Shown here: positions 32,977 through 43,194 of the stretch, piece by piece
Layout: the number at the start of each line of letters is the position of its first letter
How positions within the stretch are numbered: the first letter of the stretch is position 1
NCBI RefSeq assembly: GCF_001517975.1
Contig: NZ_KQ950182.1
Location: 182,618 to 236,599, forward strand
Direction: 5' to 3'
Length of the DNA: 53,982 bases
Source of the DNA: Thermobifida cellulosilytica TB100
Lineage (GTDB): Bacteria; Actinomycetota; Actinomycetes; Streptosporangiales; Streptosporangiaceae
Program-made: the position numbers and the translations under genes
Notes under the pieces: model-generated
What the model saw: the letters and a program-made list of their open reading frames with translations, nothing else
Told to the model about the DNA's origin: nothing
Database searches by the model: none

Positions 32977-34070
32977 CACGGCATCACTCCTGGCTGGAAT
33001 CTGGGGACGCGCACGATCACCCGGGTGCCCGCGCCCACCGCGGTCTCCACGACAAGTCCGTACCAGGGACCGTAGACGTGGCGCAGACGGCGGTCCACGT
33101 TCGCCAAGCCGACGCTGTCGGAGCCGCCCCGACCTGCCAGGATGTCCCGGGCGTGCTCGGGGTCCATACCCACACCGTCGTCCTCCACACTGATCACGCA
33201 GTCGTTGCCCTGCGCCTCCCCGGTGACCTGGATCAGCCCGGTCCCGGCCCGGGGCTCGATGCCGTGCCGCACGGCGTTCTCCACCAGCGGTTGCAGGACC
33301 AGGTAGGGCACGGCCACCCCGAGCACCTCGGGGGCGACCCGGACCTGCACCCGCAGGCGGTCGCCCAGGACCGCCCGTTGCAGGGCCAGGTAGGTCTCGA
33401 TCGCGTGGAACTCGTCGGACAGCGTCGTGTAGTCGCCGCGCTGGGCGAGGCTGTAGCGGGTGTAGTCGGCGAAGTCGAGCATCAGCTCGCTTGCCTGGTC
33501 GGGGTCCGAGCGCATCAGCGAGGAGATCACGGTCAGCGCGTTGTACACGAAGTGCGGGGAGATCTCGGCGCGCAGCGCGCGCAGCTCCGCCTGCTCGGCC
33601 CGGTCGGCCGAGGCTTCCAGACGGCCGCGCTCCACGGCGTCGGCGACCCATGAGGCGGCCTCGCGCACCGCGGAGCGGCGGACCTGGCCCACGACCACCA
33701 GGGCTCCGGCGATCCCGTCGCCCGCGTAGACGGGTGCGGCCATCAGGGGCGGCCGGTCCTTGGCGGTCTCGCCGCGCAGCACCTGGTCGACCAGTGCGGA
33801 GACGGCCTCGGAGTCGGCCGCGCGGCCCGACCACACCAGGGAACCGGACAGATCGGCCAGTCCCAGGCCGGGGGCGTTGAGCAGCCGCCGCAGCCGTCGT
33901 GCGGCCCGGCGGGCGCCCGGTCCCGACAGTCCGTCACGGAGGTCGTCCACGACGGCGCGTGCGCAGCGCAGCACCCCGATGGGATCGTGGCGCGGTCGAG
34001 TCCGCCACGGCACGGACGGCTCGTGACGGGACGGTGGACCGGCCGACGGTTCGTGGTGCGGCCTCAGCAT
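32976..34070 (-). CDS. LytS-like sensor histidine kinase
   Basis: A 364-residue protein if ATG 34070 is used; no good ribosome site, so the start is uncertain. It has an N-terminal sensor segment without clear membrane helices (about residues 30-170), including MAAPVYAGDGIAGALVVVGQV as in GAF-like domains. The His_kinase domain has AEISPHFVYNALTVISSLMR with the phosphorylated His, and a HATPase with LVLQPLVENAVRHGIEPRAGTG, VEDDGVGM and SVGLANVDRRL. It should phosphorylate the LytTR regulator encoded next. Such pairs (BtsS/YpdA-like) sense extracellular carboxylates; here the ligand is probably acetate or pyruvate (inference). Divergent from acs. Confidence 0.92.
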   Translation of the reverse strand: MLRPHHEPSAGPPSRHEPSVPWRTRPRHDPIGVLRCARAVVDDLRDGLSGPGARRAARRLRRLLNAPGLGLADLSGSLVWSGRAADSEAVSALVDQVLRGETAKDRPPLMAAPVYAGDGIAGALVVVGQVRRSAVREAASWVADAVERGRLEASADRAEQAELRALRAEISPHFVYNALTVISSLMRSDPDQASELMLDFADYTRYSLAQRGDYTTLSDEFHAIETYLALQRAVLGDRLRVQVRVAPEVLGVAVPYLVLQPLVENAVRHGIEPRAGTGLIQVTGEAQGNDCVISVEDDGVGMDPEHARDILAGRGGSDSVGLANVDRRLRHVYGPWYGLVVETAVGAGTRVIVRVPRFQPGVMP

Positions 34071-34220
34071 CGGCGCGACTGATCGACTCCCGTGAGACGG
34101 ATACGTGAACGTAAATAGTAATTTGTGATCGGCCGCACGAGGAGCCCTCGCCGACCGTTCGTCCCGCCTGGAGTGCTTTCCGTCGCAGCAGGGACGCACT
34201 TCGCCGCACTGCCTGTTTCC

Positions 34221-34236
34221 TATGACGCACATCACG
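34221..34236 (+). promoter_or_regulatory. Crp-like site upstream of acs
   Basis: TATGA-N6-TCACG, eight of ten matches to the TGTGA-N6-TCACA Crp/FNR consensus, about 49 bp before the acs start and in the divergent region with the histidine kinase. Crp control of acetyl-CoA synthetase is established in enterobacteria and mycobacteria; here it is inferred. Confidence 0.4.
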
Positions 34237-34284
34237 TCCTACGGTTGGGGGCAGTAGCGGGCATCACACCGGTCAGGAGTTGAC

Positions 34285-36258
<1,974 letters not shown>

Positions 36259-36281
36259 GCCGAGGCCTGTCACAGTCTGGC

Positions 36282-36367
36282 GGGGCGCACCGGGGCAGGG
36301 GCCGGGGCGCCCCGTCGCCGTGGGGCCGGAGACCCCGGACCCACGGCGCGCGGTCCCGGTGCGCCCC
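36282..36367 (+). terminator. Nested hairpin after acs
   Basis: Outer 13-bp arms GGGGCGCACCGGG (36282-36294) and CCCGGTGCGCCCC (36355-36367) enclose a second 14-bp stem, CGCCGTGGGGCCGG with CCGGACCCACGGCG, with one mismatch. Begins 24 bp after the acs stop; probably terminates acs. Confidence 0.65.
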
Positions 36368-36492
36368 GAGGGAGCCGCAGTGCGGGGACCCCGGGACCGC
36401 GGGTCGGCTCTCCGCCCCTTCAGGGTCGGTTCAGGGACGCTCCAGGGTGCTTCCCGATGGGAAGAACCGCTCGTAGCGGGCAGGCTGAAGAC

Positions 36493-36753
36493 ATGAGCGA
36501 GAACCTGACGAGAAAGACCCTGCGACGCAGCAGGAGTAGCCGCATCCTCACCGGCGTGTGCGGGGGCATCGGCGAGTTCCTGCGCGTGGACCCCAACCTG
36601 ATCCGGCTCGCCTTCGCCGTCTTCACCCTGCTGGGCGGCAGCGGCGTGCTGCTCTACCTCATCGCCTGGCTGGTGATCCCCGAGGAGGGCACGGGCTCCT
36701 CGGTGCTGGAGCACCTCATCCGCACCTTCCAGGGCAAGGAGTCCCGGCTGTGA
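36493..36753 (+). CDS. PspC domain protein
   Basis: An 86-residue protein with a complete PspC domain: RRSRSSRILTGVCGGIGEFLRVDPNLIRLAFAVFTLLGGSGVLLYLIAWLVIPEE. The amphipathic N-terminal segment leads into one or two membrane helices. PspC-type proteins act in envelope-stress response. The last codons overlap the start of a 46-residue ORF (GTGA), so the two are probably co-translated. Confidence 0.93.
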   Translation: MSENLTRKTLRRSRSSRILTGVCGGIGEFLRVDPNLIRLAFAVFTLLGGSGVLLYLIAWLVIPEEGTGSSVLEHLIRTFQGKESRL

Positions 36754-36890
36754 GCTGGACCCTGCGCGCCCTGTCGGGGCGGGTCTCCCGGCTCCCCAGG
36801 GATCTGTTCCAGCGGGCGGGGGAGCCGGGAGACGACTCCGAGGCCGCACAGCGGTCCGAGGAGGAGCCCCGCAGGGACAAGGCCGAGTAG
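36750..36890 (+). CDS. Small hydrophilic protein coupled to PspC gene
   Basis: A 46-residue ORF beginning at GTG 36750, which overlaps the PspC stop in GTGA. The sequence starts MSWTLRALSGRVSRLPRDLF and ends in an acidic/basic tail (SEEEPRRDKAE). No family recognised. Translational coupling is the main support. Confidence 0.5.
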   Translation: MSWTLRALSGRVSRLPRDLFQRAGEPGDDSEAAQRSEEEPRRDKAE

Positions 36891-36906
36891 CCCGGCCGCG
36901 CCGCGG

Positions 36907-38271
36907 TCACTCCGGGCCGCCGTGCATCGCCTCCACGGCCCCGGCGGCCAGGCGGGACCAGGGCAGGGCCAGGGCCGCGGCGCCCACGGTGCCCACGACG
37001 CCGCCCACGGTGACCACCAGGTGAGGGCTGGTGTATTCCACCAGGAAGCTGGCCAGCGCGATGCCGATGCCCTGGGCGACCTGGAGGCCCGCCGCCACCA
37101 GGCCGAACGCCACGCCCCGGCCGACCGGGGGAGCGCACAGCACGAAGGTGGCGTTGGCCACGAACTGGTAGGAGGCGGCCATGCCGGAGACCACCAGGAG
37201 CAGCACCATCGCCCACAGCGGCGGCTGGAGGATCCAGACCGTCAGCGGGAGCGACGCGACCACGGCCAGCAGGCCCAGCAGGCGGGTGCGCACCCGCGGC
37301 GGGACCAGGCGGGTCAGCGGGAGCCCGCCCAGGACCGCCCCGATCGCCGGGGAGGCCATGATGAGCCCCGCGGTCGCCGGTCCGCCGCCGATCTCGGCGG
37401 CCATCGGGGTGGCGGTGCCGTAGGGGATGATGTAGCAGCCGGCGAGCCAGGCGAGCAGGGCCAGGGTGCGCAGCCGCGGGTCGCGGAAGACCAGGCGCGG
37501 CCCGTCCCGGGTGATCTGCCACAGGGTGGGGCGGTCGGACTCGGGGGAGGCGGCCGGGGCGGGCCGGGGCCGCACCCACAGCGTGACGATGGCCGCCGAG
37601 ACGAGGAAGGTCAGCCCGTTGCCGAGCACGGCGGGGCGCGCGTCGACGAGGGCGACCAGGACCCCTCCGGCGGCCAGGCCGACCAGGGAGCCCGCCTGGG
37701 AGGTGACGTTGATCAGGGTGGACCCGGCGACGAAGCGCTCCCCCTGGGCGATCTGGGTGAGCAGTGCGGCCCGCGCGGCGCCGAAGGGGATGGTGGGCAG
37801 CACCGAGCAGAACAGCAGCAGCCAGATGACCTCCAGGGGCAGCCCGGGGATGCCGATGCACCCGACCAGGGCGGCGCGCACCAGGTCGCTGGCGATCATG
37901 ACGCGGCGTCGGGGCAGCAGGTCGGCCAGGCCCGACAGCAGCGGCCCCGCGATCAGCGGCGGCAGGAACGTCAGCGCCAGGGTCAGGCCGGTGGCCAGCG
38001 CCGAGTCGGTGCGCTGGAACACCAGCACCGTGACGGCGATGTTCAGCAGGTAGTTGCCGGTGATCGAGAGGGCGTGAGCCAGCCACAGGGCCCGGAACTC
38101 GCCGAGGCGCAGCACGTCGCGGTAGCCTCGGCGCCAGTCGGAGGAGGGGGGGTCGGGGGATGCGGGGGAACCGGTGGGAGCGGGGTCGTCGATCGGGGGC
38201 AGCCGTTCGTGCCGGCCGTCGCTCTGTCGTGGAATGCCATGGCCGAAGCCGCCCGCCCGCGGATTGTGCAC
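36907..38271 (-). CDS. MFS transporter (EntS/MFS_3-like)
   Basis: A 454-residue protein using GTG 38271 (TTG 38295 also in frame; neither has a good ribosome site). After about 45 hydrophilic residues, twelve membrane helices begin at YRDVLRLGEFRALWLAHALSITGNYLLNIAVTVLVFQRT. The loop LADLLPRRRVMIASDLVRAAL is typical of the enterobactin-exporter/macrolide-efflux branch. Likely exporter; substrate unknown. Convergent with the PspC pair. Confidence 0.88.
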   Translation of the reverse strand: MHNPRAGGFGHGIPRQSDGRHERLPPIDDPAPTGSPASPDPPSSDWRRGYRDVLRLGEFRALWLAHALSITGNYLLNIAVTVLVFQRTDSALATGLTLALTFLPPLIAGPLLSGLADLLPRRRVMIASDLVRAALVGCIGIPGLPLEVIWLLLFCSVLPTIPFGAARAALLTQIAQGERFVAGSTLINVTSQAGSLVGLAAGGVLVALVDARPAVLGNGLTFLVSAAIVTLWVRPRPAPAASPESDRPTLWQITRDGPRLVFRDPRLRTLALLAWLAGCYIIPYGTATPMAAEIGGGPATAGLIMASPAIGAVLGGLPLTRLVPPRVRTRLLGLLAVVASLPLTVWILQPPLWAMVLLLVVSGMAASYQFVANATFVLCAPPVGRGVAFGLVAAGLQVAQGIGIALASFLVEYTSPHLVVTVGGVVGTVGAAALALPWSRLAAGAVEAMHGGPE

Positions 38272-38450
38272 TCTTCGCCCATCCCTCGCGCTCAATCACT
38301 TTGAGTTGCTACTCGATGACATAGCGTCCCTGGTGAAGGCGGGATTGGCAAGCGGTTTATGGAAATATCGCGGACTTGTTTGTCGTTTTCCGTCGCCGAA
38401 ACCGGGATCGGCTGATGGTGTCGAAGGTTGTCCCCGCAAATGACGACGGA

Positions 38451-38795
38451 TCAGGACCAGCCGAGCTCGTGCAGCCGTTCGTCGTCGATGCCGAAGTGGT
38501 GGGCGATCTCGTGGACCACGGTGATCCGCACCTCCTCCACCACGTCCTCGGCGGTGTCGCAGATCGCGAGGATCTCCTTCCAGTAGATGAGGATCCGGTC
38601 CGGCAGCACCCCGCTGTAGCTGTCCCCCCGCTCGGTCAGCGGCACGCCCTCGTACAGCCCGAGCAGGCCCGGCTCGGGCGGGTCCTCGGCGAGGGTGATC
38701 ACCACGTTGTCCATGTAGTCGGTCAGTTCGGGTGGAATGGAGTCCAGGGCGTCCGCGACGAGCTCTTCGAAGTGGCGGCGGGAGGTTTGGAGCAC
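38451..38795 (-). CDS. Metallopeptidase family protein (Zincin_1)
   Basis: A 114-residue protein starting at GTG 38795 (VLQTSRRHFEELVADALDSIPPEL), the usual N terminus of this family. The zinc motif is ITVVHEIAHHFGIDDERLHELGW: HExxH plus a downstream His, as in minimal gluzincins of the PF06262 family. No secretion signal, so presumably cytoplasmic. Substrate unknown. Longer in-frame starts exist but run into the divergent gene's upstream region. Confidence 0.9.
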   Translation of the reverse strand: MLQTSRRHFEELVADALDSIPPELTDYMDNVVITLAEDPPEPGLLGLYEGVPLTERGDSYSGVLPDRILIYWKEILAICDTAEDVVEEVRITVVHEIAHHFGIDDERLHELGWS

Positions 38796-38884
38796 ATCCC
38801 GTATTGTGCGCCACGGGGGTAGGGAAAGCGAAGGAGACCGGGCAGCGGCGTCCGGAAGCACTGGCGACCTGGGGAGGCGGCGCT

Positions 38885-40477
38885 GTGGAGCGGCGAGCGG
38901 TCCCGGCCTGGATCGGCCGGGCCTTCCACCGGGAGACCTGGCGGAGGCTGCGGGCCGGGCTCGGCCGGGTGCGCCGCGGGCGGTTCTGGCGCGCCGCGGC
39001 GGTGGTCCTCGCCGGGATCGTCGGCGGGTGGGTCGGGCTGGCCGTGGGTGGCCAGGTGCTCACCCCCGTCGGCCCGGCCGACGTCGACCTGAGCGTCAGC
39101 CCGTCGTGGCGCGGCGAGACCGTCATCAACATCGCCCCGCTGGGCAAGCTCGCCTTCGACACCCACGCCGCGCCGCTGCGCTTCGAGGCCACGATCGCCG
39201 AGATCCGGCTGGCCGCCGCCGAGGAGATGTTCCAGAACCCGGACTCGATCAACCGGCTCGGCGCGAGCATCGTCGCGGACCTGAAAGAGGGGGTCGTCGC
39301 CCTGGCCTGGCGGGCCGTGCTGTTCTCGGTGGGCACCGCGGCCCTGGTGTCCCTGCTGCTCTTCCGCAACTGGCTGCGCTGCCTGGGCAGCGCGCTCACC
39401 GCGCTGGCGATGCTGGCCGCGGCGGGCGGGGTGGCCTATCTCACCTTCAACCCGCGGGCGATCGCCGAGCCCCGCTACACCGGGCTGCTGGCGGGCGCCC
39501 CGCAGGTGGTGGGCAGCGCCGAGGACGTGATCAACCGCTTCTCCGAGTACCAGGCGCAACTGGCCGGACTGGTCGCCAACGTCTCGCAGTTGTACCAGGT
39601 GACGTCGGCGCTGCCGGTCTACGAGGAGGACCCCTCCACCATCCGGATCCTGCACGTCTCGGACCTGCACCTCAACCCGGCCGCCTGGGAGGTCGTCGGC
39701 TCGCTGGCCGAGCAGTTCCAGGTGGCCGCGGTGGTCGACTCCGGGGACATCAGCGACCGCGGCAGCGCCGCCGAGGACGTCTTCATGGACCGGATCGCCG
39801 ACCTGGACGTCCCCTACGTGTGGGTGCGCGGCAACCACGACTCGATGGGCACCCAGCGCGCGGTCGCCGCCCAGCCCAACGCGGTGGTGCTGGACGACGA
39901 CGTGGTGGAGGTGGCGGGGCTGCGCTTCTACGGCGCCGGGGACCCCCGCTACACCCCGGACAAGGCGCTGGACAACCCGACCGAGGAGGAGGTCGCCGCG
40001 ATCGGCGCGGAGCAGGCGCGCCGTGTCGAGGAGGCCGGCGTGCCGGTGGACGTGGCGGTGCTGCACGACCCGTTGCAGGGCGAGGCGTTCAGCGGGCTGG
40101 TGCCGCTGGTGCTGTCCGGGCACGGCCACAACCGCTGGACACAGGTGCGCGAGACCGGCACCCGGTTCTTCGTGCAGGGCTCCACGGGCGGCGCGGGGCT
40201 GCGGGGCCTGGAGCACGACGAGCCCACCCCCTACCAGGCGTCGGTGCTCTACTTCGACGCCGAGACCAAGCGGTTGCAGGCGTGGGACGACATCACCCTG
40301 GGCGGTCTGGGCCTCAGCTCGGTGCAGATCGAGCGGCACCTGGAGGAGGACCCGGACCGGGAGATCACCCCCGCCGAGGAGACGGCGACGCCGTCGGGGA
40401 CGGCCCCGCCCAGCCCCGAGGCCAGCGCCTCCCCCAGCCCGGTGCCGTCCCCCGGCGCCTCCGGGTCGCCAAGGTGA
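38885..40477 (+). CDS. Membrane-anchored metallophosphoesterase
   Basis: A 530-residue protein; GTG 38885 follows GGGGAGG. An N-terminal membrane helix (about 35-58) leads to an extracytoplasmic segment, then helices near 140-160 and 168-188. The calcineurin-like phosphoesterase domain occupies about 255-455: RILHVSDLHLNP, VVDSGDISDRG, VWVRGNHDSMG, LHDPL and LSGHGHNRW. These are the metal ligands of the family. The C terminus is a Ser/Pro/Ala/Glu-rich tail. Substrate unknown. Followed by the tRNA cluster. Confidence 0.92.
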   Translation: MERRAVPAWIGRAFHRETWRRLRAGLGRVRRGRFWRAAAVVLAGIVGGWVGLAVGGQVLTPVGPADVDLSVSPSWRGETVINIAPLGKLAFDTHAAPLRFEATIAEIRLAAAEEMFQNPDSINRLGASIVADLKEGVVALAWRAVLFSVGTAALVSLLLFRNWLRCLGSALTALAMLAAAGGVAYLTFNPRAIAEPRYTGLLAGAPQVVGSAEDVINRFSEYQAQLAGLVANVSQLYQVTSALPVYEEDPSTIRILHVSDLHLNPAAWEVVGSLAEQFQVAAVVDSGDISDRGSAAEDVFMDRIADLDVPYVWVRGNHDSMGTQRAVAAQPNAVVLDDDVVEVAGLRFYGAGDPRYTPDKALDNPTEEEVAAIGAEQARRVEEAGVPVDVAVLHDPLQGEAFSGLVPLVLSGHGHNRWTQVRETGTRFFVQGSTGGAGLRGLEHDEPTPYQASVLYFDAETKRLQAWDDITLGGLGLSSVQIERHLEEDPDREITPAEETATPSGTAPPSPEASASPSPVPSPGASGSPR

Positions 40478-40580
40478 CGTGCCGGGCAAACCGCTTTGGC
40501 ACTTGGTCGCCGAGTCCCCTATGCTTAACCCGTCCCCGACGGAAGACGCAGCGGGAAATGACGGCTCGGTCGTCGTCGAG

Positions 40581-40653
40581 GCCCCCATCGTCTAGTGGCC
40601 TAGGACGCCGCCCTTTCAAGGCGGTAACGCGGGTTCGAATCCCGTTGGGGGTA
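40581..40653 (+). tRNA. tRNA-Glu (TTC)
   Basis: GCCCCCA acceptor, D-arm TCTAGTGGCCTAGGA, anticodon loop CTTTCAA (TTC), T-arm GGGTTCGAATCCC, TGGGGGT plus discriminator A. No encoded CCA. Confidence 0.97.
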
Positions 40654-40765
40654 CGAACGGTCTGAAGCACTGTCGAAGTCTGGCAGAATGAAGACCGCGC
40701 GGAGGACGCGGAAGACCTGATAGAATCAGGAAAGACGCGGACAAAGCGGACAAAAAGAATAACAA

Positions 40766-40840
40766 GGTCCTGTGGAGCAGTTTGGAGTGCTCGCCACCCT
40801 GTCAAGGTGGAGGCCGCGGGTTCAAATCCCGTCAGGACCG
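40766..40840 (+). tRNA. tRNA-Asp (GTC)
   Basis: GGTCCTG acceptor pairs with CAGGACC; anticodon loop CTGTCAA (GTC); T-arm GGGTTCAAATCCC; discriminator G. No encoded CCA. Confidence 0.97.
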
Positions 40841-40865
40841 CTCGGCTCACGTCAAGCGTGGCTGG

Positions 40866-40939
40866 GGCCAGGTAGCTCAGTTGGTACGAGCGTCCGCCTG
40901 AAAAGCGGAAGGTCGGCGGTTCGACCCCGCCCCTGGCCA
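40866..40939 (+). tRNA. tRNA-Phe (GAA)
   Basis: GGCCAGG acceptor pairs with CCTGGCC; D-arm AGCTCAGTTGGTACGAGC; anticodon loop CTGAAAA (GAA); T-arm GGCGGTTCGACCCCGCC; discriminator A. Last of the Glu-Asp-Phe cluster. Confidence 0.97.
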
Positions 40940-40958
40940 CTCCGACAAGCAGAACCAA

Positions 40959-40988
40959 CGCCCGAGACCCTCACGGTCCCGGGCGTTT
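40959..40988 (+). terminator. Rho-independent terminator of the tRNA cluster
   Basis: Stem CGCCCG-A-GACC with GGTC-C-CGGGCG around CTCAC, followed by TTTTC. About 20 bp after tRNA-Phe. Confidence 0.85.
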
Positions 40989-41104
40989 TCGGTGCGCGGC
41001 AACGGCGCCGCGTCAGCGGCCGACCCGCCGGGCGCACCGGCGAGCCCGTGCCGCTTGGGCGCCGGACCGGGGTCGCCTTCCCCGACCCCGGCGGCGCCGC
41101 CCGT

Positions 41105-41320
41105 TCACTCCTCGGAGGGCGGCTTCCCCTCCTCCCCCGCGTTCCGGCGGGCCAGGGCGGCCCCCAGGGCGGCGGAGAGGCCGGCGCCCAGCGCGAGGCC
41201 GACGCCGATGCCCGCTGCCAGGTTGTCCACGGCGATTCCGAAGGCGACGCCGAAGGGCAGCCCTGTCCCCAGTCCGGCCGCCGCTCCGGCCGCCGCGCCG
41301 TTGGTGTTCCTGCGGTCCAT
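41105..41320 (-). CDS. Small glycine-zipper-like membrane protein
   Basis: A 71-residue protein; ATG 41320 has GGAGG five bases upstream. Almost entirely Gly/Ala with GxxxG repeats (GAAAGAAAGLGTGLPFGVAFGIAVDNLAAGIGVGLALGAGL), forming two predicted membrane hairpin helices, with an acidic tail. A similar protein is encoded at 41998-42183, on the other side of the GYDR-repeat gene. Function unknown. Confidence 0.75.
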   Translation of the reverse strand: MDRRNTNGAAAGAAAGLGTGLPFGVAFGIAVDNLAAGIGVGLALGAGLSAALGAALARRNAGEEGKPPSEE

Positions 41321-41390
41321 GACCACCTCCGCGTACCGTCGTCTCCGCCTTCGACGGCGGCGGCGGGGGACCGGTTCCCGCTGGGGGCCG

Positions 41391-41873
41391 TCACCCGGGC
41401 AGGCGGGGCAGGGTCTCTTTCAGCCAGGCGTCCACCTGGGCGCGGTCGTAGCCGAGTAGGGCCGGGCGCAGCTCCACGCCCTCGACCTCCGAGCGGGTCA
41501 CGGGCGCGGTGGAGCCGTCCCCGGCGAGGGTGGCCGCGACGCGGCGCAGCAGCGGGTCGACCCGGCGGCGGTCGTAGCCGCGCAGCACCACGTCGAACAC
41601 GGGGACCGAGTAGGCGCCGGGCAGCCGCACGCCCCCGGGCTCGGCGCGGCGCTCCTTGGGGGCCGCGCCCGTCGCCCCGGAGACCCAGCGGTCGACCTGG
41701 CCGCGGTCGTAGCCGCGCAGCACCACGGCGAAGGCCGGCCGCTCCGGAGGGGAGGTGCCGCCGTCGGCGGCGCGCAGTCGTGCGACGAACTCGTCCACCT
41801 GGGCGCGGTCGTAGCCGCGCAGGACGACGTCGAAGGACGGGGTAGGGACACTGTCGTGGGGGGTTTCGCCCAT
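41391..41873 (-). CDS. Four-fold GYDR-QVD (DivIVA-motif) repeat protein
   Basis: A 160-residue protein made of four copies of one unit: FDVVLRGYDRAQVDEFV, FAVVLRGYDRGQVDRWV, FDVVLRGYDRRRVDPLL and RPALLGYDRAQVDAWL. The first three share F-x-V-V-L-R-G-Y-D-R; units are linked by 20-30 Pro/Gly/Glu-rich residues. In DivIVA/Wag31 and its actinobacterial relatives a single FxxvlRGYdxxqVDxfl motif begins the N-terminal membrane-curvature-binding domain and is followed by coiled coil. Here the motif is iterated and no coiled coil follows. ATG 41873 chosen; GTG 41879 possible. Function unknown; a membrane or polar-complex role is inference. Confidence 0.8.
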   Translation of the reverse strand: MGETPHDSVPTPSFDVVLRGYDRAQVDEFVARLRAADGGTSPPERPAFAVVLRGYDRGQVDRWVSGATGAAPKERRAEPGGVRLPGAYSVPVFDVVLRGYDRRRVDPLLRRVAATLAGDGSTAPVTRSEVEGVELRPALLGYDRAQVDAWLKETLPRLPG

Positions 41874-41997
41874 ATGCACTCTTTTCTGAATTTTTGATCA
41901 TCTAATCACATACAGTGGTTGTTCCCCTCCCGTTGCGCGACCAGAGCCGCACGGCGCCCGGACGTGTCCCCGTCGCGCCCGGACGCACCGTGCGCGG

Positions 41998-42183
41998 TCA
42001 CCTGTCGGGATCGCGCCTGCCGAACAGCACGCCCAGGACGATCCCGGTGCTCGAACCGGCCGCGAAACCGACCCCGATCCCCACGGGCAGCACCCCGAAC
42101 GCCAGGCCCACCAGGCTGCCCAGCGCGATCCCCATCCCGGTGCCGATGCCCAGACCCAGCGGAATCGACTGCTTCTGCTCCAT
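41998..42183 (-). CDS. Small glycine-zipper-like membrane protein
   Basis: A 61-residue protein; ATG 42183 with GGAGGGAG upstream. After MEQKQS it is a Gly/Ala/Val/Ile helical hairpin (LGLGIGTGMGIALGSLVGLAFGVLPVGIGVGFAAGSSTGIVLGVLFG) ending in RRDPDR. Paralogue-like to the 71-residue protein at 41105. Confidence 0.75.
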   Translation of the reverse strand: MEQKQSIPLGLGIGTGMGIALGSLVGLAFGVLPVGIGVGFAAGSSTGIVLGVLFGRRDPDR

Positions 42184-42379
42184 CGGGCTCCCTCCTCCGT
42201 GACCCGCCTCTACCCCTCCGATGCCCGCAGAGCGCACAGAGTTCCGGACCGGTCGCGGAAAGCAGCCGGAAGGGAAGGAGAACAGGGGATTTCAGGGAGT
42301 CCCAGGAATCCCAGGGGTAACAGGCGCTCAGTAATCTCTCATCCGCCGAATTCGCCGTAGCGACCGAGAGCGGAGAACC

Positions 42380-43174
42380 GTGATCGCACCCGAACGCGTC
42401 CGCGATCTTGTTGACGCACGCTGGTTCCAGTCGAGCATCATCGCGCTGATCGCGGTGAACGCACTGGTCCTGGGAGTCGAGACCTCACCGGGGGCGATGT
42501 CGGACTACGGCCCCCTGCTGCGCCTGGTGGACCTGACGATCCTGCTGTTCTTCGTCGTCGAGCTGGCCCTGCGCATCTACGCCTACCGCGGGGCCTTCTT
42601 CGCCGACCCGTGGAACTGGTTCGACCTGATCATCGTCGGGATCGCCCTGGTGCCCACCTCGGGGCCGTTCGCCGTGCTGCGGATGCTGCGGGTGCTGCGG
42701 ATGCTCCGCCTGCTGTCGGTGGTCCCCAGCCTGCGCCACGTCGTCGCCGGCCTGCTCAAGGGCCTGCCCGGCATGGCCTCCATCGCGCTGCTGGTCACCC
42801 TGCTGCTGTACGTGGCGGCGGTCATGGCCACCCAGATGTTCCGCGACGTCTCCCCCGACTACTTCGGGGACATGTTCACCTCCCTGTTCACCCTGTTCCA
42901 GATCATGACCGGGGACAGTTGGGGGGAGATCGCCAAGACCGTCACCGAGCACGAACCGCTGGCGTGGGTCTTCTTCGTCGGCTACATCCTCGCCTCCACC
43001 TTCATCGCGCTGAACCTGTTCATCGCGGTCGCGGTGGAGGCGCTGGAGCACGAGGGCGACGACGAGAAGGAGGCCGCGCAGGACGTGCGGCGCGAGGAGA
43101 TCCTCACCGAGCTGCGGGCGCTGCGCGCCGAGGTCGCCGAGCTGCGCGCGCTCGCCCGCCAGTCGGACGGCTGA
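42380..43174 (+). CDS. Voltage-gated cation channel (bacterial Nav/Cav, ion_trans)
   Basis: A 264-residue single-domain six-helix channel, the BacNav size. GTG 42380 follows CGGAGA. S1 is about 15-33, S2 about 47-68, S3 about 80-92. The S4 voltage sensor has Arg at 101, 104, 107 and 110 (VLRMLRVLRMLRLL). The pore segment is SLFTLFQIMTGDSWGEIA: T177-G178-D179-S180-W181 occupies the place of T-L-E-S-W in NaChBac. S6 ends LNLFIAVAVEAL, and residues 238-262 (REEILTELRALRAEVAELRALARQ) form the C-terminal coiled coil that holds the tetramer. The filter suggests altered ion selectivity; Na versus Ca cannot be decided here. Confidence 0.92.
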   Translation: MIAPERVRDLVDARWFQSSIIALIAVNALVLGVETSPGAMSDYGPLLRLVDLTILLFFVVELALRIYAYRGAFFADPWNWFDLIIVGIALVPTSGPFAVLRMLRVLRMLRLLSVVPSLRHVVAGLLKGLPGMASIALLVTLLLYVAAVMATQMFRDVSPDYFGDMFTSLFTLFQIMTGDSWGEIAKTVTEHEPLAWVFFVGYILASTFIALNLFIAVAVEALEHEGDDEKEAAQDVRREEILTELRALRAEVAELRALARQSDG

Positions 43175-43194
43175 CCGCGCACCCGCCCCCGGGA

